Shown: piece after piece, positions 22,793-34,577 of the stretch
How the letters are laid out: each line of letters opens with the position of its first letter
Numbering within the stretch: position 1 is the stretch's first letter
Assembly (NCBI GenBank): GCA_038380435.1
Contig: JAWZYU010000008.1
Coordinates: 76,026,020-76,090,019, forward strand
Reading direction: 5' to 3'
From: Ryuthela nishihirai
Taxonomy: Eukaryota > Arthropoda > Arachnida > Araneae > Heptathelidae
DNA: 64,000 bases
The notes under the pieces: model-generated
The model's database searches: none
The model's input: only the letters and a program-made list of their open reading frames with translations
Told to the model about the DNA's origin: nothing
Translations under genes and position numbers: made by a program

Positions 22793-25700
22793 TCAGTGGT
22801 TCTCAACCTTTTGTACTTCAGGCACCGCCTGCAAATGTGTAACTGGCGTACTCCTTGTATAGATAGATAAAAATATAGTTATAGTATAACAATGGGAATA
22901 AAATATAACATATATATCAGTGGTTCTCAACCTTTTATGCTTCACGTACCCCCTGGGAATGTGTATGTAACTGGCGTACTCCTTGTATAGATAGATAAAA
23001 CTATAGTTATAGTATAACAATGGGAATAAAATAAAACATATATATCAGTGGTTCTCAACCTTTTATGCTTCACGTACCACCTGGAAATGTGTATGTAACT
23101 GGCGTACTCCTTGTATAGATAGATAAAACTATAGTTATAGTATAACAATGGGAATAAAATAAAACATATATATCAGTGGTTCTCAACCTTTTATGCTTCA
23201 CGTACCCCCTGGAAATGTGTATGTAACTGGCATACCCCTTGTTTAGATAGATAAAACTATAGTTTTAGTATAACAATGGGAATAAAATAAAACATATATC
23301 AGTGGTCCTCAACCTTTTATGCTTCACATACCCCCTGGAAATGTGTATGTAACTGGCGTACTCCTTGTATAGATAGATAAACTATAGTTATAGTATAACA
23401 ATGGGAATAAAATAAAACATATATATCAGTGGTTCTCAACCTTTTATGCTTCACGTACCACCTGGAAATGTGTATGTAACTGACATACCCCTTGTTTAGA
23501 TAGATAAAACTATAGTTATAGTATAACAATGGGAATAAAATAAAACATATATATCAGTGGTCCTCAACCTTTGATGCTTCACGTACCCCCTGGAAATGTG
23601 TATGTAACTCTCGTACCCCTTGTATAGATAGATAAAACTATAGTTATAGTATAACAATGGGAATAAAATAAAACATATATATCAGTGGTCCTCAACCTTT
23701 TATGCTTCACGTACCCCCTGGAAATGTGTATGTAACTGGCATACCCCTTGTATAGATAGATAAAACTATAGTTATAGTATAACAATGGGAATAAAATAAA
23801 ACATGTATATCAGTGGTCCTCAACCTTTTATGCTTCACGTACTCCCTGGAAATGTGTATGTAACTGGCGTACCCCTTGTATAGATAGATAAAACTATAGT
23901 TATAGTATAACAATGGGAATAAAATAAAACATATATAGCAGTGGTCCTCAACCTTTTATGCTTCACGTACCCCCTGGAAATGTGTATGTAACTGGCGTAC
24001 CCCTTGTATAGATAGATAAAACTATAGTTATAGCATAACAATGGGAATGAAATAAAACATATATATCAGTGGGTCCTCAACCTTTGATGCTTCACGTACC
24101 CCCTGGAAATGTGTATGTAACTGGCGTATCCCTTGTATAGATAGATAAAACTATACTTATAGCATAACAATGGGAATAAAATAAAACATATATATCAATG
24201 GTCCTCAACCTTTGATGCATCACGTACCCCCTGGAAATGTGTATATAAGTGGCGTACCCCTTGTTTAGATAGATAAAACTATAGTTATAGCATAACAATG
24301 GGAATAAAATAAAACATATATATCAGTGGTCCTCAACCTTTGATGCTTCACGTACCCCCTGGAAATGTGTATATAACTGGCGTATCCCTTGTATAGATAG
24401 ATAAAACTATAGTTATAGCATAACAATGGGAATAAAATAAAACATATATACCAGTGGTCCTCAACCTTTGATGCTTCACGTACCCCCTGGAAATGTGTAT
24501 GTAATTGGCGTACCCCTTGTATAGATAGATAAAACTATAGTTATAGCATAACAATGGGAATGAAATAAAACATATATATCAGTGGGTCCTCAACCTTTGA
24601 TGCTTCACGTACCCCCTGGAAATGTGTATGTAACTGGTGTATCCCTTGTATAGATAGATAAAACTATAGTTATAGCATAACAATGGAAATAAAATAAAAC
24701 ATACATATCAGTGGTCCTCAACCTTTGATGCTTCACGTACCCCCTGGAAATGTGTATGTAACTGGCGTATCCCTTGTATAGATAGATAAACCTATAGTTA
24801 TAGCATAACAATGGGAATAAAATAAAACATATATATCAGTAGTTCTCAACCTTTTATGCTTCACGTACCCCCTGGAAATGTGTATGTAACTGGCGTATCC
24901 CTTGTATAGATAGATAAACCTATAGTTATAGCATAACAATGGGAATAAAATAAAACATATATATCAGTGGTCCTCAACCTTTTATGCTTCACGTACCCCC
25001 TGGAAATGTGTATGTAACTGGCGTACCCCTTGTATAGATAGATAAAACTATAGTTATAGCATAACAATGGGAATAAAATAAAACATATATACCAGTGGTC
25101 CTCAACCTTTGATGCTTCACGTACCCCCTGGAAATGTGTATGTAACTGGCGTACCCCTTGTATAGATAGATAAAACTATAGTTATAGCATAACAATGGGA
25201 ATGAAATAAAACATATATATCAGTGGGTCCTCAACCTTTGATGCTTCACGTACCCCCTGGAAATGTGTATGTAACTGGTGTATCCCTTGTATAGATAGAT
25301 AAAACTATAGTTATAGCATAACAATGGAAATAAAATAAAACATACATATCAGTGGTCCTCAACCTTTGATGCTTCACGTACCCCCTGGAAATGTGTATGT
25401 AACTGGCGTATCCCTTGTATAGATAGATAAACCTATAGTTATAGCATAACAATGGGAATAAAATAAAACATATATATCAGTGGTCTTCAACCTTTTATGC
25501 TTCACGTACCCCCTGGAAATGTGTATGTAACTGGCGTACCCCTTGTATAGATAGATAAAACTATAGTTATAGCATAACAATGGGAATAAAATAAAACATA
25601 TATATCAGTGGTTCTCAACCTTTTATGCTTCACGTACCCCCTGGAAATGTGTATGTAACTGGCGTACCCCTTGTATAGATAGATAAAATTATAGTTATAG

Positions 25701-26095
25701 CATAACAATGGGAATAAAATAAAACATATATATCAGTGGTCCTCAACCTTTTATGCTTCACGTACCCCCTGGAAATGTGTATGTAACTGGCGTATCCCTT
25801 GTATAGATAGATAAACCTATAGTTATAGCATAACAATGGGAATAAAATAAAACATATATATCAGTGGTTCTCAACCTTTTATGCTTCACGTACCCCCTGG
25901 AAATGTGTATGTAACTGGCGTACCCCTTGTATAGATAGATAAAACTATAGTTATAGCATAACAATGGGAATAAAATAAAACATATATATCAGTGGTCCTC
26001 AACCTTTGATGCTTCACGTACCCCCTGGAAATGTGTATGTAACTGGCGTACCCCTTGCATAGATAGATAAAATTATAGTTATAGTATAAAAATGG
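22793..26095 (+). repeat. 128-bp satellite array, about 26 units
   Basis: Each unit starts CAGTGGTYCTCAACCTTT, passes through CACGTACCCCCTGG, CCCTTGTATAGATAGATAAA and ATAACAATGGGAATAAAAT, and ends CATATATAT. Left units carry TTCTCAACC and TAGTATAAC; central and right units mostly carry TCCTCAACC and TAGCATAAC. A five-unit higher-order period of 641 bp is visible because one unit has an extra G (CAGTGGGTCC at about 24581 and 25222). The first word is a hAT-type terminal inverted repeat, and a matching inverted end (CTTGAGAACC) lies just after the array at about 26167-26178. Repeated 68-codon minus-strand frames here are by-products of the unit length. Confidence 0.95.
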
Positions 26096-26099
26096 TTAT

Positions 26100-26235
26100 T
26101 TTGTTACTAGTTGTAGCTACCTTTGAGCTCTCAAGGCATGCCCCAAAAATTTTACCTCGTACCCCACCTTGAGAACCCTTATAGTAGAGAATGAATTAAA
26201 TAAACCAGTGGTTCTCAAACTTTTATCTCCAAGCC
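26100..26235. mobile_element. hAT-like MITE ends bordering the satellite
   Basis: After the last unit, a non-repeated stretch ends in CCCCACCTTGAGAACCC, the inverse of the unit start. A further CAGTGGTTCTCAAACTTTT begins at about 26206. Both match the terminal sequence common to animal hAT MITEs. Exact ends and 8-bp TSD are not clear. Confidence 0.5.
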
Positions 26236-26289
26236 TGAATGCTTAAATCCACAGAGAGCATAGCAGTTCTGAACGGTCTGGCTGCTTAT

Positions 26290-26445
26290 TTCTCGCCAAC
26301 TATCTGCGACTGTTCCAATTAAACGGCATGGTATTCCAAATAAGCAAAGGAATTTCTGCATATTTTCTCTATTTGTTTTTGCTGTAAATAAACAGTTGAC
26401 CCGATTAACCGATGGCTCAATTAATCGGAATCTACTGTATATGGC
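26290..26445. mobile_element. Possible pogo/Tigger-like MITE terminus
   Basis: The segment GTTGACCCGATTAACCG, then AATCGGAATCTACTGTA near 26393-26440 resembles terminal repeats of pogo/Tigger MITEs. The partner end is weak. Confidence 0.3.
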
Positions 26446-27480
26446 ATTAAAGTGAGTTTGTTTGTCTACTGCATTCCTTTAGAGTTAAAAAGTTTAATTT
26501 TAACGTTTATTTTTAATTTTTTATTTTTAACGTTTATTGTTGTTGCACAATATTACTCTAAAATGTTGGTCATTAGAGAATGAACCCTTCTCTGCCACTG
26601 ACGTAATGGGTCCAAAAGAATGGAAACACGTCAGTCAGTGGACTAGCAACCTATAAAATTATAGCTCACTCTTTTCAGATCTCCTTTCCTATAAGGGATA
26701 ACAACCGATGTGAGGATATTCACCGATTTCAAAAATTAAATATCCGCGTGAAACAAATTCGCCATAACTAAGTGAATCGAGCAATACACGAATCTCACGC
26801 ATACAAAGGAACTGTCGATTCGAGCCTTAAAAATGGTTTCATCTAGCACGCCTCCGTGAACTCGTGAATGTTCCAACATCCTGACGATCCGTGGAATTCG
26901 TTGCCATTCAGTCTTCCCATCCACTATTCACTGATGGTGTCCCACCAAAAGACGGTAACACAGCCGGGCCCAACCCGTTGGACCAAGAAACAAACTACCC
27001 TAGTTGATCTGGCAACACCTTCTTTGAAGAGAGTTGCCGATAACCTCCAAGTGAAAGTAACCCTAAACGTTCAACATTCTTGACGATAGCATGGCGCTAC
27101 GTAAAGGCATCACGGCAACTCGCTTTGAATCACTTTCCGCGGAGCGTCTCCACCGTCACTACGCCAATAAGCCCTAAAAATGGAGCCTTAGCTGTTTTGA
27201 TTGGAAAAAAATTCCAATGATTTTATTCCTGTTAGGCTGGAGCCATCGGAAGAATTTCCCACAGAGATATAAAGATCCGATTGATATATATCACTTCCGA
27301 ACGTAAGTCGAAAGTGACTTAGTCGAGCAACATCTCTTTATTTAAAGGATTTTCATCATCTAAAACCAATTGTTATACAACTGATTCCTTTCGTAATACG
27401 ATGTTATCTTCTTAAACCAACAACTAAACAACTTTCATTGTGGTTACTCTTATGTAACAATACTAATATGATGCAACAGA
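26446..27480. other. Unassigned DNA
   Basis: A 71-codon open frame at 26868-27083 (+) has no recognised motif. Nothing else can be assigned. Confidence 0.3.
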
Positions 27481-27483
27481 AAT

Positions 27484-27747
27484 GGCGCGCCAGGCTCGTA
27501 ATCTTCAGTTCCCAGGTTCGAGTCCCAGCTAGGTCAGCTGGGACTCGAACCTTGGAACTGAAGAACAATATATATCTAATTCTGAAGAACAATATATATC
27601 TAATCTGAAGAAAGATCTGTCTCCCAACAGCTGTTCCAGTGGGTCCCCTCCCCCAACCTTCTCTGAGCCTTTGGGGTCCATGTGACCTGGTCATTTAGCC
27701 CATGGTGTGCAAAAAAAGTGCCGCTCAGAGGTAAAACAACCCAACCT
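27484..27747 (+). mobile_element. Rearranged SINE-A with fold-back head
   Basis: The head from GGCGCGCCAGGCTCG through the B box (27503-27530) is followed after five bases by its own inverted copy (27536-27563, one mismatch). Two copies of a 24-bp AT-rich word (AACAATATATATCTAATTCTG) follow. The sequence then resumes in the 3' module at GATCTGTCTCCC and ends in the normal tail. The body is deleted. Confidence 0.8.
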
Positions 27748-28010
27748 TCGGATCCGAAATTTCGTAAAGTTTTCGACATCTACATCACCGAAACACCAAT
27801 TTTCACGTTTCTAGAGCTTGTAGCTCAAGGTTAAACCTTTATGCGATATCCGTTTGACCTTCAAGGATACGTCGGAGGTCAAATTTCGGATTTTTCCCGA
27901 GATCTATGACCCGAATAACCCCCTAGGTGCAAATTTTCAAAGCTCTACCATTTCTGTTTAAAGTTAGAATTAGCATGACCCTCAGTCAATCAGTCACTGA
28001 CAAACGTCGA
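27748..28010 (+). repeat. Unknown dispersed repeat, copy 1
   Basis: Contains GACCTTCAAGGATACGTCGG, AAATTTCGGATTTTT and GAGATCTA. The reverse complement of these blocks recurs at 30800-31300. No terminal repeat or coding capacity identified. Confidence 0.55.
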
Positions 28011-28180
28011 TATATATTAGATGGTGCATTTAATATTTTTGCTTGTATTTTTTTTCGTAATTAAGTAAAATTTATTACTAATACACGAGGATATTAAATG
28101 CGGGTGAGGATAATATAAAGATCTTTATTAATTTTATCTAAATCTCGTTTTGCAACGATATTCATTCAGTATTTCAGCAG

Positions 28181-28218
28181 GTAGCAAGCAGCTGCTTGAG
28201 GGGGTATTTATTTTTTTA
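28181..28218 (+). mobile_element. SINE-B tail fragment
   Basis: GCAAGCAGCTGCTTGAGGGG followed by GTATTTATTT only. Confidence 0.7.
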
Positions 28219-28575
28219 TGAAGGTTTAAATATTTCAGATGAACTATGTGTTCTAAGAAATTATTAACACACACTTGTATTTGTGAAAAAAATATTTCTT
28301 ATTTAAGTTTTAATTAATTTCAAATGTAAATTCTTTTATTTACCCTTTATTTAGCCTTGAACTAGTTAAATATTCAAACTTTCATAACTCATTAAATATT
28401 TAACGAATATTGTTGGAAATCGAAATATTGATATACAGTATTTGGCTCAGATCGTTATCTGCTATCACATTTTCCAAAACGAAAACAAACTTATTTTAGA
28501 AGTTATAGAGTTTGACGCTAGCCATTGATTCAACATAGGATTGTTCCTTAATTTACGGAAATCAGTATATTTCAT
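28219..28575. other. Unassigned AT-rich DNA
   Basis: Nothing recognised. Confidence 0.3.
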
Positions 28576-28587
28576 CAAGATCTCTCC

Positions 28588-28964
28588 GGGGTGGCTCAGT
28601 CGGTAGCGCGCCAGGCTCGTAATCTGTAGTTCCCAGGTTCGAGTCCCAGCTGGGCCAGCGTTGAGATTTATCTCCGCAAAATTTCCCCGCCCTGCCCATG
28701 GTCAGTAGGGGACACCGATGGGCTTGGAAAGGCCGCCGTCCGTCGGATGGGACGTTAAGCCGTGGCCCATGTGAGGGAGAGCCATACCCTGTGCACGTTA
28801 AAGAACACGCTGGATGGCCTTGACGGGAGACTACCATCTGTCTCCCAACAGATGTTCCAGTGGGTCCCCTCCCCCAACCTTCTCTGAGCCTTCGGGGTTC
28901 ATGTGACCTGGCTATTCAGCCCATGGTGTGCAAAAAAGTGCCGCTTAGAGGTATAACAACAACC
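28588..28964 (+). mobile_element. SINE-A
   Basis: TSD CAAGATCTCTCC at 28576-28587 and 28965-28976. The first few head bases are missing. Confidence 0.92.
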
Positions 28965-29209
28965 CAAGATCTCTCCAACGGAAAAAGGATTTTTAATCTA
29001 TCTATAAAAACAAAAAAGTTCGATGTGTACAGACAGTCAAATGACAAAGTGAAAACATTGGCTTCTTTATTTTTTTGAAGACGAGATAAAAATGAAATGT
29101 TTCCAGGAGCGCGAAGCATTTGCTCAAGGCTGCACAAAAAAAGCGGAACGTGATCATAATGGAAGTTAAGACGAGATGATTTCACGCTCGTAACATTGCA
29201 GTTTTCTGA

Positions 29210-29770
29210 GTTGGGTTCGGTTGTTTTACCTCTGAGCGGCACTTTTTTTGCACACCATGGGCTAAATGGCCAGGTCACATGGACCCCGAAGGCTCAGAGA
29301 AGGTTGGGGGAGGGGACCCACTGGCACAAGCTGTTGGGAGACAGATGGTAGCCTCCCGTCAAGGCCATCAAGCGTGTTCTTTAACGTTCGGTTGTTTTAC
29401 CTCTGAGCTGCACTTTTTTGCACATCATGGGCTAAATGGCCAGATCACATGGACCCCGAAAGCACAGAGAAGGTTGGGGGAGGGGACCCACTGGAACAGC
29501 TGTTGGGAGACAGATGGTAGCCTCCCGTCAAGGCCATCCAGCGTGTTCTTTAACGTGCACAGGGTATGGCTCTCCCGCACACGGAGCCACGGCTTAACGT
29601 CCCATCCGACGGACGGCGGCCTTTCCAAGCCCATCGGTGTCCCCTACTGACCGTGGGCAGGGAGAGGAATTTTGCGGAGATAAATCTCAACGCTGACCCA
29701 GCTGGGACTCGAACCTGGGAACTACAGATTACGAGCCTGGCGCGCTACCGACTGAGCCACCCCCGCCCCA
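29210..29770 (-). mobile_element. SINE-A with two 3' modules
   Basis: TSD CAGTTTTCTGA at 29199-29209 and 29771-29781. The module junction near 29385-29392 (sense AACCGAAC/GTTAAAG) is of the same type as at other loci. Confidence 0.92.
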
Positions 29771-29781
29771 CAGTTTTCTGA

Positions 29782-30317
29782 TAGTTGCTCTCTTATCGAT
29801 TTGAATTTTGTGAAACAATAAAAATAGTTTCCGTTGCATAGAATGGAATCGATTTAAAAGAACATTATATGCACCAGTGAGTTTAAAATATTTTCCCTTT
29901 TTATATTCCCATCTTCTGCTTCATTACTCATCTTCCCCATTCTTAATTATTTTCCCTATTTCTTTTAAACGTTTCAACAGCCGAACCATCAACGAAAAGC
30001 ATCAATTTCGTTATATATTGCCAAACATTTTGGGGAAAAAACGTAAATTTAATTTCATTAAAAAAATTAATTCCGTTTTTTTTTCTTTCATTCCTTGGAT
30101 TTTCCAGTTGGTCGTCATTCAAAAAGCCTGACCGGCGAAGCTCATCACCATGACAACAAATAACGATCCTCGTCCCGTTGCTCCCTTCCATAGACACTGG
30201 ATTCGTCACCATCCCACATAAATAAAGATAATGATATGCATATTATCAGATCTTCGTAGCTATCGCTTTACAGTTAAGATTCGCTTTCTTTCATCAAAGA
30301 ACATTTTTTACTCTTTA
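29782..30317. other. Unassigned AT-rich DNA
   Basis: Short frames without motifs. Confidence 0.3.
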
Positions 30318-30799
30318 ACGCTGAGATTTATCTCCGCAAAAATTCCTCGCCCTGCCCACGGTCAGTAGGGGACACCGATGGGCTTGGAAAAGCCACCGTC
30401 CGTCGGATGGGACGTTAAACCGTGGCCCCGTGTGGGGGGAGACATACCCTGTGCGTGTTAAAGAACACGCTGGATGGCCTTGACGGGAGGCTACCATCTG
30501 TCTCCCAACAGCTGTTCCAGTGGGTCCCCTCCCCCAACCCTTCTCTGAGCCTTCGGGGTCCATGTGACCTGGCCATTTAGCCCATGGTGTGCAAAAAAGT
30601 GCCGTTCAGAGGTAAAACAACCGAACGTTAAAGAACACGCTGGATGGCCTTGACGGGAGGCTACCATCTGTCTCCCAACAGCTGTTCCAGTGGGTCCCCT
30701 CCCCCAACCTTCGCTGAGCCTTCGGGGTCCATGTGACTTGGCCATTTAGCCCATGGTGTGCAAAAAAGTGCCGCTCAGAGGTAAAACAACCCAACAACC
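30318..30799 (+). mobile_element. 5'-truncated SINE-A with two 3' modules
   Basis: Starts at ACGCTGAGATTTATC, just after the tRNA-like head. The junction AACCGAAC/GTTAAAG lies near 30625. No TSD is seen. Confidence 0.87.
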
Positions 30800-31330
30800 C
30801 AAGTTACGTGATTACACTAATTCTAAGAATGGTAGAACTTTGAAAATTTCCACCCGGGGGTAATTCGGAACGTAGATCTCGTAAAAAAATCCGAAATTTC
30901 ACCTCCGACATATCTTGAAGGTCAAATAGAGGTCAAACCTTGATATAAATAAATAAAAAATAAATACCCCCTCAAGCAGCTGCTTGCCACAGAGGTCTGA
31001 CAGGAGCCTGTCAGTTTATATGCCAGAGTAGAAGGTCTGAGAGGATGGCAGGACCTCAGCAGAAAAGCAACACGAACATCCATGCCTTACCCGGGGCTCG
31101 AACCCAGGTCCCGTAGATCAGTAGCCAAGCGCGCTAACCACTCGGCCACGGGACGGCCAAACCTTGATATACGGGTATGAAAATTAGTGTCTTGGAGTTC
31201 CGGTTGTAGATCTCGGAAACGTTAAGAAATTTCGGATCCGGGTCTGTCAAAGGTCAAATGCCATTCTACTGGTGTTAGAGTTTCAATTTGGTGTCTGCTG
31301 GCATTATGGGCTGTAGATCTCAGAAATGGT
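30800..31330 (-). repeat. Unknown dispersed repeat, copy 2 (inverted)
   Basis: Matches 27748-28010 in reverse complement (CCGACATATCTTGAAGGTC, AAAAATCCGAAATTTC, GTAGATCTCG). Interrupted by a SINE-B at 30948-31157. Confidence 0.55.
30948..31157 (-). mobile_element. Full-length SINE-B with 14-bp TSD
   Basis: TSD CAAACCTTGATATA at 30934-30947 and 31158-31171. The poly(AAAT)-like 3' end is complete. Confidence 0.92.
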
Positions 31331-31334
31331 GTAG

Positions 31335-31990
31335 CTCGCCAGGATCATTATCTGCAGTTTCCAAATTTGAGCCCAAAACTCCCTACGTGGCTAGTAGGGG
31401 ACACTGATGGCTTGGGGGGGGCGGGGGTGGCTCAGTCGGTAGCGCGCCAGGCTCGTAATCTGTAGTTCCCAGGTTCGAGTCCCAGCTGGGGCAGCGTTGA
31501 GATTTATCTCCGCAAAATTTCCCCGCCCTGTCCACGGTCAGTAGGGGACACCGCTGGGCTTGGAAAGGCCGCCGTCCGTCGGATGGGACGTTAAGCCGTG
31601 GCCCCGTGTGCGGGAGAGCCATACCCTGTGCACGTTAAAGAACACGCTGGATGGCCTTGACGGGAAGCTACCATCTGTCTCCCAACAGCTGTTCCAGTGG
31701 GTCCCCTCCCCCAACCTTCTCTGAGCCTTCGGGATCCATGTGACCTGGCCATTTAGCCCATGGTGTGCAAAAAAAGTGCCGCTCAGAGGTAAAATAACCC
31801 AACAACCCAACTGATGGCTTGGAATTGTGCACATTATTGTGCACATTAAAGAAACACTGGATGGTCTTGATGCGAAGTTATCTGTCTCCTAACAGCTGTC
31901 CAGTGTGTCTCCTCGCACAACCTTCTCTGAGCTCTCGACCCTTTTAGCCCATTGTGTGCAAAAAGTGCCCCTCAGAGATAAATCAACTCA
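31335..31990 (+). mobile_element. Old SINE-A interrupted by a young SINE-A
   Basis: Diverged head/body (CGCCAGGATCATTATCTGCAG; GGGGACACTGATGG) and tail (CAACCTTCTCTGAGCTCTCG) lie on either side of the young insertion at 31416-31810. Confidence 0.8.
31416..31810 (+). mobile_element. Young SINE-A nested in an old SINE-A
   Basis: TSD CTGATGGCTTGG at 31404-31415 and 31811-31822. Full length, one module. Confidence 0.93.
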
Positions 31991-32161
31991 AGATCTCAGA
32001 AATGTCAAATTTTGGATGCGATGGTCCTTTGTGGTCAAATAATGATACGCTGGAGCTAGAGAGCTAAAAATTGGTGCCTTGTGATGTTTTAGGCCGTAGA
32101 TCTTAGAAATGTTGCAAAATTTTGGATACAATGGGTCTTTCAACGTCAATGATTAAATATC

Positions 32162-32640
32162 TACACTGGTGGAAATTGAAAAAAGAACACCATTAACAAT
32201 TGAAGCGTAATCTATGAGATTTATTTAGTAGAAACAACTTGTTGAAAAAGGACAGTGATCACACGTGTGAAGTAATTCAATGTTGATTTTACCCTTTAAT
32301 GAGTATTACATTTTACAGAAGGCACATTTTAATATGGTGTTGAACCTCCTCGAATAGCAATACAAGTTCCTAATCTGGCATGCAATTGGTCATACAAATG
32401 TGGATATCACGCTGGGGGATACCATTCCATGCGCTTTCAACTTGGATGCGTAATTCAGCAATGGTCATTGCCTGCTGCAGTCCGTGGAAAAGTCTTTGTC
32501 CGATCCAATCAAGACATGATCGATTGGAGACACATCTAGAGGGCATACTGGCCAAGTGAGTTGGTGCACTGCCTGAAGAGCATGTTGAGTTACCTGGGCA
32601 GAGTGTTCCTCCATAGTTAACGAGCTACGACTTGCTTGAA
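32162..32640 (-). pseudogene. Tc1-like transposase 3' part with terminal repeat
   Basis: Minus-strand frames read WPVCPLDVSPIDHVL, DWIGQRLFHGLQQAM and ESAWNGIPQRDIHICMTNCM. This is the C-terminal catalytic part of a Tc1-type DDE transposase, where SPDxxPIEHVWD is usual. Here the position of the last acidic residue is Asp. Frameshifts and a 5' truncation disable it. TACACTGGTGGAAATTG at 32162 is the likely terminal inverted repeat. No partner end is found. Confidence 0.78.
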
Positions 32641-32699
32641 AGTTTAAGATTATCATTACGTGTTACGCGGCGCAACAGAATACCCGTGGTGGTACCATT

Positions 32700-32815
32700 A
32701 CGGAAAGCTTCCATCTGTCTCCTATCAGCTATTACTGGTTCCCCTTCCCAACTCCGAGACCTTGTGAGCTGGCTATTTAGTCCGTGGTGTATAGAAAAGT
32801 GCTTTTCAGGGGTGA
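32700..32815 (+). mobile_element. Old SINE-A 3' fragment
   Basis: CCATCTGTCTCCTATCAGCT through GTCCGTGGTG to GGGTGAAAC matches a decayed module. Confidence 0.6.
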
Positions 32816-33394
32816 AACATCCGTCCTTCCAGCTTTCGGTTGGACAGATGGCAAGTGGGCGGTAAACGGCGACGGGTTTCCCGTTTTTTTAAACAAAAAA
32901 AATGGAATCTTATATCTGAAATATATATCTGGGAGTGTTTGCTACGAGATGGTAGACAGTGTCTTCCCAAGGATCGATTGATGATGATGATGATAGGAAT
33001 CTGCAGTTTTCCCAGCGGACGTATTCAATAGAGAGATATTCATACACTCACTTTTGTTTATCAGATTTGGAGACCCCACCACTATAACTTCTCAAACACT
33101 TCACCGTCAGGTCTTAAATCGAATACATCAATTCGATTTTTCCATAATATTCATTCAGTATTGGAAGTTTTAATATTTAACAATAAATTATCTTGTGTTA
33201 TAAAAATCGTTCATGATTGTCTAATATTGAAATAATAATAATTGAATTGAAATATTGAAATAATCATTACCCAAACTTCGAAAATGTATATTTATTTTAT
33301 TAAATACTTTCAAACAATACTTATTAAGTTTTAATTAATTTTCGAAGTTACATTCTTATGACCCAGTATTGTGAAATAGTCTAGCTTCCAAATT
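32816..33394. other. Unassigned DNA
   Basis: Includes a short TGATGATGATGATGAT tract near 32979-32993. Otherwise nothing recognised. Confidence 0.3.
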
Positions 33395-33406
33395 CTTTAA
33401 AATCTG

Positions 33407-33791
33407 TGGGGCGGGGGTGGCTCAGTCGGTAGCGCGCCAGGCTCGTAATCTGTAGTTCCCAGGTTCGAGTCCCAGCTGGGTTAGCGTTGAGATTTATCTC
33501 CGCAAAATTCCCCGCCCTGCCCACGGTCAGTAGGGGACACCGATGGGCTTGGAAAGGCCGCCGTCCGTCGGATGGGACGTTAAGCCGTGGCCCCGTGTGC
33601 GGGAGAGCCATACCCTATGCACGTTAAAGAACACGCTGGATGGCCTTGACGGTAGGCTACCATCTGTCACCCAACAGCTGTTCCAGTGGGTCCCCTCCCC
33701 CAACCTTCTCTGAGCCTTCGGGGTCCATGTGACCTGGCCATTTAGCCCATTGTGTGCAAAAAAGTGCCGCTCAGAGGTAAAACAACACAAC
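33407..33791 (+). mobile_element. Full-length SINE-A
   Basis: TSD CTTTAAAATCTG at 33395-33406 and 33792-33803. Confidence 0.93.
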
Positions 33792-34044
33792 CTTTAAAAT
33801 CTGAACGAATATTGTTGAAAATCGATATTTAAAAGGATTTGAGTATGATCTTTAATATGAACTTCAGTCACATTTTTCCATAAAGTGCATATTTTCGATG
33901 TCAGATTCCCATTGACATAACATGGAAATTCTAACATTTTATACGGCACTATACATTTACAGCGTAATTTTTCAATAACGTGGTGTTTGTTTTGGCTCAA
34001 CTACTTTCTTTGGCAGAACCGACTCTATATTCGTTATGATAAGG

Positions 34045-34485
34045 CAGTGTCTCGCAAACGTTTTTACTCTGCGGCACACTGAATCTATTTTTTTTCCGCG
34101 GCACACTGATTCTAATTTTTTTTTCCGCGGCACACCTAAAAAAGAATTTTTGATGGTTATGTAAAAAGAGGAAAATTGAAGTTTCGTTAAATGCATTTCA
34201 TTTAAAGTAAATATAATAATACATATAATTAATCATAACTTGGTGTTTGTTTTAAATATTTGTCCATTCTATGGCTTGAAATAATCAAAAATTAATACCA
34301 AAATTTGTAAAAAGCTTGATAAATACTTACAAGATCCCAGTTGATAAAATCTGAAAGATTTTTATTAAAACACGTCGATAACACAAGTCAAGTCAAAATG
34401 GAATCTTTGGAATATCTAGTGTCAATTTGAAAATCTCTCGCGGCACACTTGGAATCTCTCGCGGCACACAGTTTGCGAGACACTG
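34045..34485. mobile_element. hAT-type MITE, 441 bp
   Basis: Terminal inverted repeats CAGTGTCTCGCAAAC and GTTTGCGAGACACTG match exactly. Subterminal GCGGCACAC words occur on both sides in opposed positions. The expected 8-bp TSD is degraded (TGATAAGG versus CATTAAGA), so the copy is old. No transposase is encoded. Confidence 0.8.
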
Positions 34486-34577
34486 CATTAAGAGATGGGA
34501 AGTAAACCCTCTGAATGTGTCTGCCTAAATTGTGACTGGAATAGTAAGTTAAATTTGGAAAGCTAGTAATGAAGGTT

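Noticed and set aside
24861..25067. Series of 68-codon minus-strand frames every 128 bp
   Set aside because: By-products of the 128-bp satellite unit.
22793..26095. CRISPR array (regular repeats)
   Set aside because: There are no unique spacers, the whole 128-bp unit repeats, and the DNA is eukaryotic.
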